A stretch of DNA of 36,983 nucleotides from CAYGHG01 sp964349515 (GTDB lineage Bacteria; Oederibacteriota; PGYV01; CAYGHG01). This document shows positions 13,630 to 21,418 of this stretch, piece by piece; within the stretch, counting starts at the first letter, position 1, and every line of letters starts with the position of its first letter. The position numbers and the translations under genes are program-made. The notes under the pieces are model-generated. The model was not told the origin of the DNA, ran no database searches, and saw nothing but the letters and a program-made list of their open reading frames with translations. The stretch is taken from assembly GCA_964349515.1 (NCBI GenBank), contig CAYGHG010000010.1, forward strand, positions 1-36,983, in the 5' to 3' direction.

Positions 13630-15006
13630 GTGAATAAAATTACTGATGTGACCAGCTGCTCCGGGAGCAGGGAAACTGCCGGCGGTTTTTTAACACCCAA
13701 GTTAAACAAAATCATATATGCACTCTTCTTTCTGTATTCCGTTTACTTTCTCGCAACATACGGCACAACAATGAATTCCGACGGAGTTTATAATTCAATG
13801 CGGATTCTTACCCGGGACAAACAACCCTGGATGATTATGTCTTACTGTGCCTCCTTTATGTACATTGTGTGGGCCGCTCTAAATTTTTTTTACGGCAAAC
13901 GGGCAGAAAACCCTTCCGTACTTTCTATTATCCTGACCGCATTTGCGCTCCGCCTCGTGCCTGCAATGATTATTTACGGCGCCAACCCCGATATGCGCAA
14001 CTTTGTGCTTTCACAACAGGCAGCCGCGGAAGGCCACTGGGAAACAGCCATTGGAAGAATGCCCTATCTACCCTTCTTTTCATACATACTGTTATTAATG
14101 CACAAAATAAATATTTTCTTTCAGCTTCCCGAATATTTTGTCATAAAACTTACCCCCATACTTTTCGACTCTGCTCTGGCTGCCGCTTTATTCTACATAA
14201 CGCGCGACAGAAACAAGGCAATGCATTATGCGTGGAACCCGGTTACAATACTGATTTTTGCCGGCCACGGCCAGTTCGATTCAATAACCCTGTTTTTTAT
14301 AGCTGCAGCATTATATACGTACGGCAAATCCCCGGGTACAACCGGTCCGGGGCTCTTATACGGCGCCGCATTTCAAAGCAAATGGTGGCCTTTTATCCTT
14401 CTTCCGGTTTTTCTTATCAGAATGAAACCCGTAAAATCCGCCATTTTTCTGGCATCTTGGTCATTGGTACTTTTCGCATTCTCAGCTTTCTATTTAAAAT
14501 ATGACCCGGGCCTGCTTCTCATCCCTTTTAAATATTCCGGGATAGCCCGTGACTACGGCATAAGCGGTCTTGTTTATTACATTATTATTAAACTGCTGCA
14601 CGGCGGCCCGGAGGTTTATGCAGCAGCACTCATGTTTATAAAAGTAATATGCGGAGTGGCAATAATCCTGGCAGTCATATTATCCAGAAAAAGCTGTATA
14701 ATAAAATCCTCTTTTTTTGTAATACTTACCTTTTATATCCTGTGCCCCGGCTGGTCTATTCAATACTTCTCGTGGCTGGCCCTGTTTATGTTTTTATCAA
14801 ATATGGAGAACAGGCCTTTTTTTAAATATGCTTTTTTGATGATTTTCACAATATACTTTACCGTGGTTCTTTATGATTTACCGGCTTTTTTCGGATTTTC
14901 GCAGGTGGATTTAAGAAATGCATTTGCAATTATTTCATTTATACTGGCTGTTTCAGCAGTCCCTTTGTGGATTAATCACTATAAAGCAATCAAATCCGGA
15001 GAATAA
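13630..15006 (+). CDS. GT-C fold glycosyltransferase, GT87/DUF2029-like
   Basis: 458 aa integral membrane protein with about 11-12 hydrophobic helices. Family-like landmarks are MPYLPFFSY, the segment NPVTILIFAGHGQFDSITLF (the HGQFD loop is typical of polyprenyl-phosphate-sugar dependent GT-C enzymes) and GAAFQSKWWPFILLPVF. The expected role is transfer of a sugar from a lipid-linked donor to an envelope glycan. The start is uncertain: the frame opens with GTG at 13630, only 9 bp after tRNA-Arg, with no clear ribosome-binding site; the next in-frame candidate is GTG at 13648. It may be read through from the tRNA promoter. The acceptor is unknown. Confidence 0.75.
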   Translation: MNKITDVTSCSGSRETAGGFLTPKLNKIIYALFFLYSVYFLATYGTTMNSDGVYNSMRILTRDKQPWMIMSYCASFMYIVWAALNFFYGKRAENPSVLSIILTAFALRLVPAMIIYGANPDMRNFVLSQQAAAEGHWETAIGRMPYLPFFSYILLLMHKINIFFQLPEYFVIKLTPILFDSALAAALFYITRDRNKAMHYAWNPVTILIFAGHGQFDSITLFFIAAALYTYGKSPGTTGPGLLYGAAFQSKWWPFILLPVFLIRMKPVKSAIFLASWSLVLFAFSAFYLKYDPGLLLIPFKYSGIARDYGISGLVYYIIIKLLHGGPEVYAAALMFIKVICGVAIILAVILSRKSCIIKSSFFVILTFYILCPGWSIQYFSWLALFMFLSNMENRPFFKYAFLMIFTIYFTVVLYDLPAFFGFSQVDLRNAFAIISFILAVSAVPLWINHYKAIKSGE

Positions 15007-15031
15007 CATTTTTACCGCCCGGCCTGCCGTT

Positions 15032-15394
15032 TCACTGCAGCTCCAGCCACTTTGCCGCTTCTTCTTCCGTATCAAACAGTTTTATCTGCCTGCCCGCCAT
15101 TGAGATAACAGCCGTTATCATGCCCTGCTTTATATTATCAAGCCCGCATATGGCAGACGCCCTTATGTACGGTTGATTTTCGGTAAGAAATTCAATAAAC
15201 CATTCCTTGTCGGTGAATATAGGGGTGCCTTTGCCGCCTACGGCAAGAGAGAGAACGCTTTGTCCCGGGTTTTGCCTTATGGCTTCACCGTAGAGTTTTA
15301 CAAGATTCTCAAATTCCTTCAGGCCGCAGTTGTCCATATCAAGCCTCATAATTACAGAACCTTTTTTTTCGCTCTTTTTTATCCTGTGATTCAT
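15032..15394 (-). CDS. Small STAS/SpoIIAA-like protein
   Basis: 120 aa soluble protein and close paralogue of the gene immediately upstream (15405). They share LAVGG, TPIFTDKE-FIEF, PYI-ASA and the ending F-TEEEA-WL-LQ; the more distant gene at 9766 shares the last motif. A GGGGGG-type ribosome-binding site precedes the ATG at 15394. Only 10 bp separate it from the upstream paralogue, so the two form an operon that arose by tandem duplication. The compact alpha/beta pattern suggests a STAS/SpoIIAA-like fold. No function can be assigned; the pair could form a heterodimer. Confidence 0.75.
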   Translation of the reverse strand: MNHRIKKSEKKGSVIMRLDMDNCGLKEFENLVKLYGEAIRQNPGQSVLSLAVGGKGTPIFTDKEWFIEFLTENQPYIRASAICGLDNIKQGMITAVISMAGRQIKLFDTEEEAAKWLELQ

Positions 15395-15404
15395 CCGTCC
15401 CCCC

Positions 15405-15767
15405 TTACTGCAGGCTCAGCCACTCAAGCGCTTCCTCTTCTGTTTCAAAAAATTCCATCTTTCGGCCCGCCATTTCCAGAATCGCATTAATCATCTGCCG
15501 CCTGGTTCTATCAAGGCATGCCGCTGCAGAAGCTTTTATATAAGGCGCGTTTTTCATAAAAAACTCAATGAACGTTTCTTTGTCGGTAAATATCGGGGTT
15601 GCCGGCCCGCCTACCGCCAGCGCGAGCACGCTTTTTTCAGGCTGTGTTCTTATCTTCTCGCCAAATCCGGCCACTGCCGCGCTGAATCCGGACGCACTGC
15701 AGCCGTCCATGTAAAAGCAGATTATTTTCTTTCCCCCGACTTCCTTTTCCACCACTCTCTCATCCAT
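15405..15767 (-). CDS. Small STAS/SpoIIAA-like protein, first of a tandem pair
   Basis: 120 aa, with the same architecture as the downstream paralogue. The N-terminal strand KKIICFYMDGC contains an extra Cys pair region (DGCSASG, and later AAACLD). Its divergence from the neighbour is concentrated in the first 40 residues, while the TPIFTDKETFIEF segment is nearly identical. A promoter candidate lies at 15812-15839. GGAGA is about 10 nt from the ATG at 15767. Function unknown. Confidence 0.75.
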   Translation of the reverse strand: MDERVVEKEVGGKKIICFYMDGCSASGFSAAVAGFGEKIRTQPEKSVLALAVGGPATPIFTDKETFIEFFMKNAPYIKASAAACLDRTRRQMINAILEMAGRKMEFFETEEEALEWLSLQ

Positions 15768-15811
15768 ATCGGTTTAGTCTCCGGTGTTTTGTTGTCTTCC
15801 CCTGTAATATT

Positions 15812-15839
15812 ATTATACTCCGGCACGCTTCTTTTTCAA
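15812..15839 (-). promoter_or_regulatory. Candidate promoter of the STAS-like pair
   Basis: On the minus strand TTGAAA (15834-15839) and TATAAT (15812-15817) are 16 bp apart. The -35 adjoins the stop codon of the preceding gene. Confidence 0.55.
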
Positions 15840-16295
15840 CTAAAACTTATGCCGGTACGCCAGAATCCCTTCCTGTTTGACGGGATTAAAGAAAAGCTTA
15901 AACCCTTCGGGAAAAATCTCCTTTACAAAAAAATAGTCGGCTATCGTATATGCTATAAAACTGCCCGCGACAACACAGGCAATAACCGCAGATGACGACC
16001 TTTTTTCAGCCTCTTTCTGCATTACTGCCAGCGTACTGTAATTTTCAGGCGTGCCGTCGTCAATCTCGGCATGAAGGGTGTTGTATTTTTTTATATAGTC
16101 TTCAGCGTCAAGCACCGCCCACACGGCAAAAGCCGTTGTTACCGCGTCAACCCCGAGTATGACCCACTGCGACACGCTGTCGGTGTTCGGCTCGTATTTA
16201 AACTCCGCCTCCCCCGTCGGCGCCTGTATGTAGTCGCACATGGCGCTACCCGCGGCAAGAACAAGAATAACAGTCAGCAACAGTATCCTTTTCAT
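15840..16295 (-). CDS. Small membrane/exported hypothetical protein
   Basis: 151 aa, not recognised. It has a signal peptide (MKRILLLTVILVLAAGSAMC), then two probable membrane helices (about 43-63, VSQWVILGVDAVTTAFAVWA, and about 100-122, AVIACVVAGSFIAYTIADYF) separated by a polar helical segment. CATGGAGGT lies 6 nt before the ATG. It follows the MenA-like gene by 18 bp on the same strand and is probably the last gene of that long operon. Cys20 might be a lipoprotein cysteine, but the preceding residues do not match the lipobox well. Confidence 0.7.
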   Translation of the reverse strand: MKRILLLTVILVLAAGSAMCDYIQAPTGEAEFKYEPNTDSVSQWVILGVDAVTTAFAVWAVLDAEDYIKKYNTLHAEIDDGTPENYSTLAVMQKEAEKRSSSAVIACVVAGSFIAYTIADYFFVKEIFPEGFKLFFNPVKQEGILAYRHKF

Positions 16296-16313
16296 AAAAC
16301 CTCCATGTTTTTT

Positions 16314-17321
16314 CTAAAACCCAAAATATTTTTTTGTAAATACCCCTGCTATAAGCCCGAGTATGAAAAGACCCCCTGCAAGCTTGTTGAACCAGAATGC
16401 CCACACCACATACCAAAGGGGCCATAAATCAGGAAAGCCGTCCGGCTTGGCATCAGGCCTCGGAGATGACAAAACCGAAATAAACTTTCCGAACCTGCCT
16501 ATTGAAAAAAAGCATATTAGCGCGAGCGGAGTGACTATTTTGAAAGCAACAAGCGCCGTAACGGTTACAAAAAACATGGCCGTATTTATTTTAGTAAACG
16601 ACACTGCATTTTTAAAACCAAGCACTACAGGAAAAGTCCTGACGCCTTTTGCGCTGTCCTTTTCAAATTTATCAAGATGTTTGCCCAAAAGCACGTTCAT
16701 AACTACAAGTCCGTAAGGTATTGAAATCAGCCACGCATGAAGCGGCATTGAACCGGTCATTACATAATACGTGCCGACCGTTATGAGCGGGCCCCAGATA
16801 AAGAATATGGCAAATTCACCCGCGCCTCTGTATTTGAGTTTCAAAGGCGGCGCCACATAAAAGACACTTAAGAGAAACCCCAAAACCGCGAAAACCAGTA
16901 CAGGCAGCCCCGTATTGATATAAAGGTAAACAGCGGCCGCAAGTTCAAGCAGGCTGAAAACCCCGAATACAGCCAGCAGTTTTTTTTCGCTTATCAGCCC
17001 GGACGCTATGGGGTGGGGGGAGTACTGTGTTCTGTGGTAATCAGGGGTGTCTGTGCCCTGCTTGTAATCAAAGTAGTCGTTGATTAGGTTGTTTGACATA
17101 TGGGCCAGAATCATCGCCGCAGTTATGACCATAAGGTACTTGATGTTAAAAAAACCGTCAGTCAGCGCTATTATGGCACCTATAAAAACCGAGGTCAGCG
17201 TCATCGAAATAACAGCCGCCCTTGTTATCACCAGCCACTTGCTGATAAAGTCCATTTTTGCGCCCTGAGGTATGTTTCCGCTTTCAAGGGCTGATTTCCA
17301 GTTAATAAAAAGCTGTTTCAT
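16314..17321 (-). CDS. UbiA-family prenyltransferase, MenA-like
   Basis: 335 aa with about eight or nine membrane helices. The first Asp-rich motif is NLINDYFDYKQGTD, followed by the MenA-like stretch SPHPIASGLIS. The second Asp-rich region is DKFEKDSAKGVRTFPVVLG. Such enzymes attach a polyprenyl chain to an aromatic ring in the membrane; the pattern is nearest to 1,4-dihydroxy-2-naphthoate prenyltransferase, the membrane step of menaquinone synthesis. GGAGG precedes the ATG at 17321. No other menaquinone genes are in the window, so other UbiA substrates remain possible. It lies 19 bp after the RNA methyltransferase gene in the long minus-strand operon. Confidence 0.82.
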   Translation of the reverse strand: MKQLFINWKSALESGNIPQGAKMDFISKWLVITRAAVISMTLTSVFIGAIIALTDGFFNIKYLMVITAAMILAHMSNNLINDYFDYKQGTDTPDYHRTQYSPHPIASGLISEKKLLAVFGVFSLLELAAAVYLYINTGLPVLVFAVLGFLLSVFYVAPPLKLKYRGAGEFAIFFIWGPLITVGTYYVMTGSMPLHAWLISIPYGLVVMNVLLGKHLDKFEKDSAKGVRTFPVVLGFKNAVSFTKINTAMFFVTVTALVAFKIVTPLALICFFSIGRFGKFISVLSSPRPDAKPDGFPDLWPLWYVVWAFWFNKLAGGLFILGLIAGVFTKKYFGF

Positions 17322-17340
17322 TTTTCCTCCGAAATTAAAT

Positions 17341-18495
17341 TTATGCCTGTTTTTTTACAAGCACCGCCGCGGTCTCCACATGCGGAGTCTGCGGAAAGAG
17401 GTCAAAAACAGCAAGCGACTCCGGTTTGTAAACTCCCGACAGGGCGTTTATGTCTTCAGCCTGCCTGACCGGACCGCAGGATATATAGATTATTTTATCA
17501 GGTGCGGCCTCTTTTATAAACCTTATTGTTTTCTTGTGCATGCCGTTTCTGGGCGGGTCTATGACAAATAGGCTTTTCCTGCCTGCGAAGCGCTCTTTAA
17601 ACCCTTCAAGCGCCGCAGCGTCAACACAGAATGCCTCAACATTCCCGGCATTGTTTTCTTTTATATTCATCAGGGCGCATTCAATTGATTTCGCGTCGCT
17701 GTCGGCAATTACCACCCTGCTTCCGGCCTCTTTCAAGTGCAGCCCAAATGTGCCCACCCCGCCGAACAGGTCAAATACAACATCATATCCCGTGCCTGCT
17801 TTTTCTTTCACATAGTTTATGACGTCGCATATCATCGGCGTGTTATTCTGAAAAAAACCCTGCGAATGATAGTAAAACTTCATTCCGCATACCCTCTCTG
17901 AAAGCAGAGCGCTTCCTTTTACGACTTGAACGGCATCAGGTATGCTGACGTCGGTATTGTGCTTTACCCCGCCCCACATTACATTCAGCACTTTTGAAAC
18001 AGCTGCAAATTCCGCGATCAACGCTGTATGTTTTTCAAGGCTGTCTGAATCGGAATTCAATACAAATGTCACGCAGGACTCGCCGGTAAAAAAGGCGCTC
18101 CTTATCACCGAATAGCGCAGGCAGCCTTTTCGTTTAACTACGTCAAAGAGTTCTATCTTTTCCCTGTTCGCCTGATACCACGACTTCACTTCGTGAAAAA
18201 CCGAATTAACGCCTTCGTTTGAAATAGGGCAGCCGTTAATGTTCACAAGTTTGAAAAACCTGCCCTTCTGCCTGAAGCCGGGCCCATCTGACGCCATGAC
18301 AAAATCCATCCTGCTGCGGTAGGCGTATTCGTCCTTGAAAAAAACCGCGGGCTCGTTTTCAAAAGTTATGCCGACCCTCGCAAAAGCCTCAAGCACCGAG
18401 TTTTTTTTCTGCGCGAGCTGAAAAGAGTATTCCTTGTCCTGCATGGAGCATCCCCCGCATTCTCCGAACGCAGGGCATTTTGGCGCTGTTTCCAT
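17341..18495 (-). CDS. TrmA/RumA-family RNA (uracil-5) methyltransferase, RlmC-like
   Basis: 384 aa SAM-dependent enzyme expected to make 5-methyluridine in rRNA or tRNA. The N-terminal iron-sulfur cysteines are C7, C13 and C16 (CPAFGECGGC) with a fourth in NGCPIS near 94. The SAM-binding site is DLFGGVGTFGLHL, and the catalytic region has DPPRNGM and YISCGP with the nucleophilic Cys. There is no N-terminal TRAM domain and the length matches RlmC (about 375 aa) better than RlmD (about 430 aa). GAGGG lies about 10 nt from the ATG. It follows the HIT gene by 17 bp. The modified position cannot be determined here. Confidence 0.88.
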   Translation of the reverse strand: METAPKCPAFGECGGCSMQDKEYSFQLAQKKNSVLEAFARVGITFENEPAVFFKDEYAYRSRMDFVMASDGPGFRQKGRFFKLVNINGCPISNEGVNSVFHEVKSWYQANREKIELFDVVKRKGCLRYSVIRSAFFTGESCVTFVLNSDSDSLEKHTALIAEFAAVSKVLNVMWGGVKHNTDVSIPDAVQVVKGSALLSERVCGMKFYYHSQGFFQNNTPMICDVINYVKEKAGTGYDVVFDLFGGVGTFGLHLKEAGSRVVIADSDAKSIECALMNIKENNAGNVEAFCVDAAALEGFKERFAGRKSLFVIDPPRNGMHKKTIRFIKEAAPDKIIYISCGPVRQAEDINALSGVYKPESLAVFDLFPQTPHVETAAVLVKKQA

Positions 18496-18512
18496 CTATA
18501 TTACCCTCTTTT

Positions 18513-18857
18513 CTATCCGGCCGGCCACGAGTGTTTCCTTCCGCCTGTTATGTGAAGATGCAGGTGGGCTACTGCCTGTCCCGCGTCAGAGCCGGTATTA
18601 AAAACCGACCTGTAGCCGCTTTTTGACACGCCCTTTTCAGCGGCAATGTTCTTTGCCGCGATAAACATCCTGCCTATGAGCCCTGCGTCAGCAGGCTCTA
18701 TCTCATTTACCGATGCGATGTGCTTCTTGGGAATTACCAGAAAATGCACCGGCGCCTGCGGATTGATGTCTTCAAAAACAAGCAGATCTGCGTCTTCATA
18801 AAGCACCTTTGCGCTAATCTCCTTTTTGATTATCCTGCAAAAAAGACAGCTGTCCAT
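18513..18857 (-). CDS. HIT-family (HinT-like) nucleotide hydrolase/transferase
   Basis: 114 aa. The histidine triad H98-L-H100-L-H102 is intact (AHLHLHITGG). The N-terminal C4-x2-C7 pair (CLFCRI) and FEDINPQAPVHFLVIPKKHI are typical of the HinT branch, which hydrolyses purine nucleoside phosphoramidates. The end GRKHSWPAG is the usual HinT-like ending. AGAGGAGG precedes the ATG. The gene lies 12 bp after mtaB in the same operon. Confidence 0.93.
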   Translation of the reverse strand: MDSCLFCRIIKKEISAKVLYEDADLLVFEDINPQAPVHFLVIPKKHIASVNEIEPADAGLIGRMFIAAKNIAAEKGVSKSGYRSVFNTGSDAGQAVAHLHLHITGGRKHSWPAG

Positions 18858-18869
18858 TTTTTCCTCCTC

Positions 18870-20141
18870 TTAGACCGCTTCAGCCGCGGCCTTTGTGCCG
18901 CCCATGCCGGTTATTCTGGCTGAAATCAGAGAACCTGCTTCCGGCGGCTTTTCAAAAAACACCCTTATGTAATTGTCCGTATATCCCGCCTGCATGCCTT
19001 CCTCTTTTTCATTCTCAGGCAGTACCTGTCGCACTAACCCGTCGTTTAATTTTATGAATGCCTCCTCTTTCAGGCGGCCTTCTTCTATTAATATGCGCAC
19101 GCGTTCTTTCTTTTCCTTTTCGTCAACCCTGCCTCCAAATGAAGAAGCCCTCGCGTCCGGCCTGTCAGAGTAGGGAAAAACATGAAGCCGCGTAAAGGAT
19201 GTTCTTTTTATGAAATCAAGAGTCTCTTTAAATTCATCCGCGCCCTCGCCCGGAAACCCTGCTATTACGTCTGTGGTAAGCGCCGCGTACGGCATCAATC
19301 TTCGTATGAGCGCCGCCTTTTCCTCAAACTGCTCCACGGTATAATTCCTGTTCATGAGCTTAAGTATCTTACGGCTGCCGCTCTGCAGCGACATGTGAAA
19401 GTGAGGGCATATCTTTCCGTCTGAATCAGCAGCGGCGCGTATCAGCCCTTCTGTCGTTTCAAGCGGCCCTATGGAACTTAAGCGCAGCCTTCCCAATCCC
19501 GGTACTTTTGCAAGCCTCTTTATCAGGTTTTCAAGGGCGTCCTTTTCATTTCTTTCAAATCCATACAGCCCCAGATTTACGCCCGTCAGTATTATTTCGC
19601 TGTATCCCGCGGCAGACAGCGCCGCTACCTCGCGCTCTATCTCATCCGGCATGCGGCTGCGTATTTCGCTGCCCCTGACGTATGGCACCTCGCAGTAGGC
19701 GCAGAACCTGTTGCAGCCGTCCTCTGCCTTGACGAAAGCCTTGTTTTGTCCCGAGAACTCCGAGAGGATAAGCTGCCCCTGTGCAGTCTGCGGTATTATG
19801 CCTGATTCAAATATCCCCCTGTAGGAGGAAACCGAGAACTTGGAAGCGTTTGGAATTATCAGGTCTGCCGCCGCGAAAGCCTCCGGCACGCTTTTTCGCT
19901 CCGAGAGGCAGCCTGTGATTATCACCTTTTTGCCTTCGCTTTTTAACTGCCTTATCTTTCTGGATATTTCGCTGTCTATTTTTGCCGTCACGGTGCAGGT
20001 ATTGATTATAAAAACACCGGGGTTGTCTGAAAAGACAACCCCGGCTTTTTTCAGTTCCTGCTTTATGAGCTCCGATTCATAGCGGTTGACCTTGCAGCCG
20101 TAAGTCAGGAGCTCGGCGCTATTTTTTAAACTCTGAGACAT
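18870..20141 (-). CDS. mtaB: tRNA (t6A37) methylthiotransferase MtaB
   Basis: 423 aa radical-SAM enzyme that adds a methylthio group to N6-threonylcarbamoyladenosine at tRNA position 37. The N-terminal cluster cysteines are in TYGCKVNRYE, INTCTVT and ITGCLSE. The radical-SAM motif is CNRFCAYCEVPYVRG (C-x3-C-x2-C). TDVIAGFPGE and a short C-terminal TRAM-like part follow. The CKVN start pattern separates MtaB from MiaB and RimO. The start at 20141 lies inside the end of the pseudo-galactokinase gene (23 bp overlap), implying coupled translation. Confidence 0.9.
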   Translation of the reverse strand: MSQSLKNSAELLTYGCKVNRYESELIKQELKKAGVVFSDNPGVFIINTCTVTAKIDSEISRKIRQLKSEGKKVIITGCLSERKSVPEAFAAADLIIPNASKFSVSSYRGIFESGIIPQTAQGQLILSEFSGQNKAFVKAEDGCNRFCAYCEVPYVRGSEIRSRMPDEIEREVAALSAAGYSEIILTGVNLGLYGFERNEKDALENLIKRLAKVPGLGRLRLSSIGPLETTEGLIRAAADSDGKICPHFHMSLQSGSRKILKLMNRNYTVEQFEEKAALIRRLMPYAALTTDVIAGFPGEGADEFKETLDFIKRTSFTRLHVFPYSDRPDARASSFGGRVDEKEKKERVRILIEEGRLKEEAFIKLNDGLVRQVLPENEKEEGMQAGYTDNYIRVFFEKPPEAGSLISARITGMGGTKAAAEAV

Positions 20142-21321
20142 TTATCGTTATTTCCTCAATTTCATTTGACAGGTCAAAGAACTCGGCATATATGTCAAGG
20201 CCTGTCCTGCTCAGGAATGTCTTTTTAATCTTTGACTCTATGTTTTTTCTTTTTTCCCTGTCAACCACCGCGATTACGGTCCCGTCAACGCCCATATTCA
20301 GCATTCTCGCGGCTTTGACTCCGTCAGTATCCAGTGCAAGGTCGGTTAGGATTTCATTTTCCTCTTCCACTATCTCAAGCCTGTTTTTGATGTTTTTCTG
20401 CGACTCATTCATCACGTCTATAAAGCCCCCAATATTTCCTGCAACAAGCGCCTTTCTCGCAATTTCCACCCTCTCATTTTCGGATATAAAATAAGCCGCA
20501 CGTTTTCTCTGCGAAATTGAAAGCTTGCTGCGGTAATTGTCAAACTCTTCCATCGTCAGCGAGTCAAGCGTATCAAAAGCCGCGCCTGCCGACTTCATTA
20601 TTTCCATCGCTTCCGCCACTTCCGCATAAATCTCGCGGCGCTTTTCCTCTATATGTTTCTTTTTAAGCCCGGAGCTTAATGTCATAAGGGCGTAATCGCC
20701 GAGGTTTACGGGAATCACTTCGTCAGACTTTTTTCCCGGATTGTAGTATGTGAGGCTGTTTTTCCTGCCTATTATGGAGGGAATGTACTTGATAAAACTT
20801 TTTTCCCTTCCCATGAATTTTTTTTCAGCCTCGGCGCATACCTCGGCTATCTGGAGGCCGTTTATTTCCCAGTCGGAATAATGCGAAGCGATCTTTGCCG
20901 TCCCCACTTCAAGCGCTTCCATGGAATTGGCGTCAAACATATCCGAAATCTGGTTGTCAACAAATATGTTCATTCCGTTGATTTTTTTTGACACCCCTTC
21001 CAGCATAAATAACACAGCTGACATGAAATTCGCCCAGCCGTTCTCGTCTTTTGAAGTGGGGTCGTTTAATGTCATCCTGATTTTTTCGTCATAGCGCCTG
21101 GAATAAAACTGCAGGGTTCTGTCCCCGTCTTTTCTTTTCTGGGCCATAATCACAGCACTCTTGTTTATATTCGCGGAAATTATCCCCCCCGCGCTGAAAG
21201 GGCATATCTCGCCCAGTACCTGAAGGCTTCCCGGCACCCTTATTGCCTTTATTATTTCACCTTTGGGTTCAAAAACCTGAAAAAAATGTTTCGCCTCATC
21301 ATACATCGTATTTTCCGCCAT
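20119..21321 (-). CDS. Galactokinase/GHMP-kinase homologue with degenerate active site
   Basis: 400 aa. The scaffold follows galactokinase end to end: VPGSLQVLGE (about 29-38) corresponds to APGRVNLIGE, residues 217-235 (SGLKKKHIEEKRREIY) to the conserved SxVKHxL...YNxRR segment, KRAAYFISENERVEIARKAL to the family RARHVVSENxRV segment, and VKAARMLNMGVDGTVIAVV to the GARMTGGGFGGC motif. Yet the catalytic parts are gone: HTDY after GE is ICPF, the GLSSSAS phosphate loop is MFDANSMEAL, no G-x-MDQ aspartate motif is visible, and the glycine-rich motif is disrupted. I infer a non-catalytic or repurposed pseudokinase. AGGAGG precedes the ATG at 21321. It sits between PilB-like and mtaB genes in an intact frame. 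Confidence 0.75.
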   Translation of the reverse strand: MAENTMYDEAKHFFQVFEPKGEIIKAIRVPGSLQVLGEICPFSAGGIISANINKSAVIMAQKRKDGDRTLQFYSRRYDEKIRMTLNDPTSKDENGWANFMSAVLFMLEGVSKKINGMNIFVDNQISDMFDANSMEALEVGTAKIASHYSDWEINGLQIAEVCAEAEKKFMGREKSFIKYIPSIIGRKNSLTYYNPGKKSDEVIPVNLGDYALMTLSSGLKKKHIEEKRREIYAEVAEAMEIMKSAGAAFDTLDSLTMEEFDNYRSKLSISQRKRAAYFISENERVEIARKALVAGNIGGFIDVMNESQKNIKNRLEIVEEENEILTDLALDTDGVKAARMLNMGVDGTVIAVVDREKRKNIESKIKKTFLSRTGLDIYAEFFDLSNEIEEITINVSEFKK

Positions 21322-21418
21322 ATCGCTTCCTCCTGAATTTATTTGCTCAAATCCGCAGGCAAACAGAATACTACGGCAGGTGCCGTTTGGTCAATAGCCT
21401 TTAAAGCAAGGGAGGGGG

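Noticed and set aside
13500..13715. Open frame on the minus strand across tRNA-Arg(TCT) (contains GRSRTCDPQL)
   Set aside because: Antisense of the tRNA gene and of the start of the glycosyltransferase gene; another typical false call.
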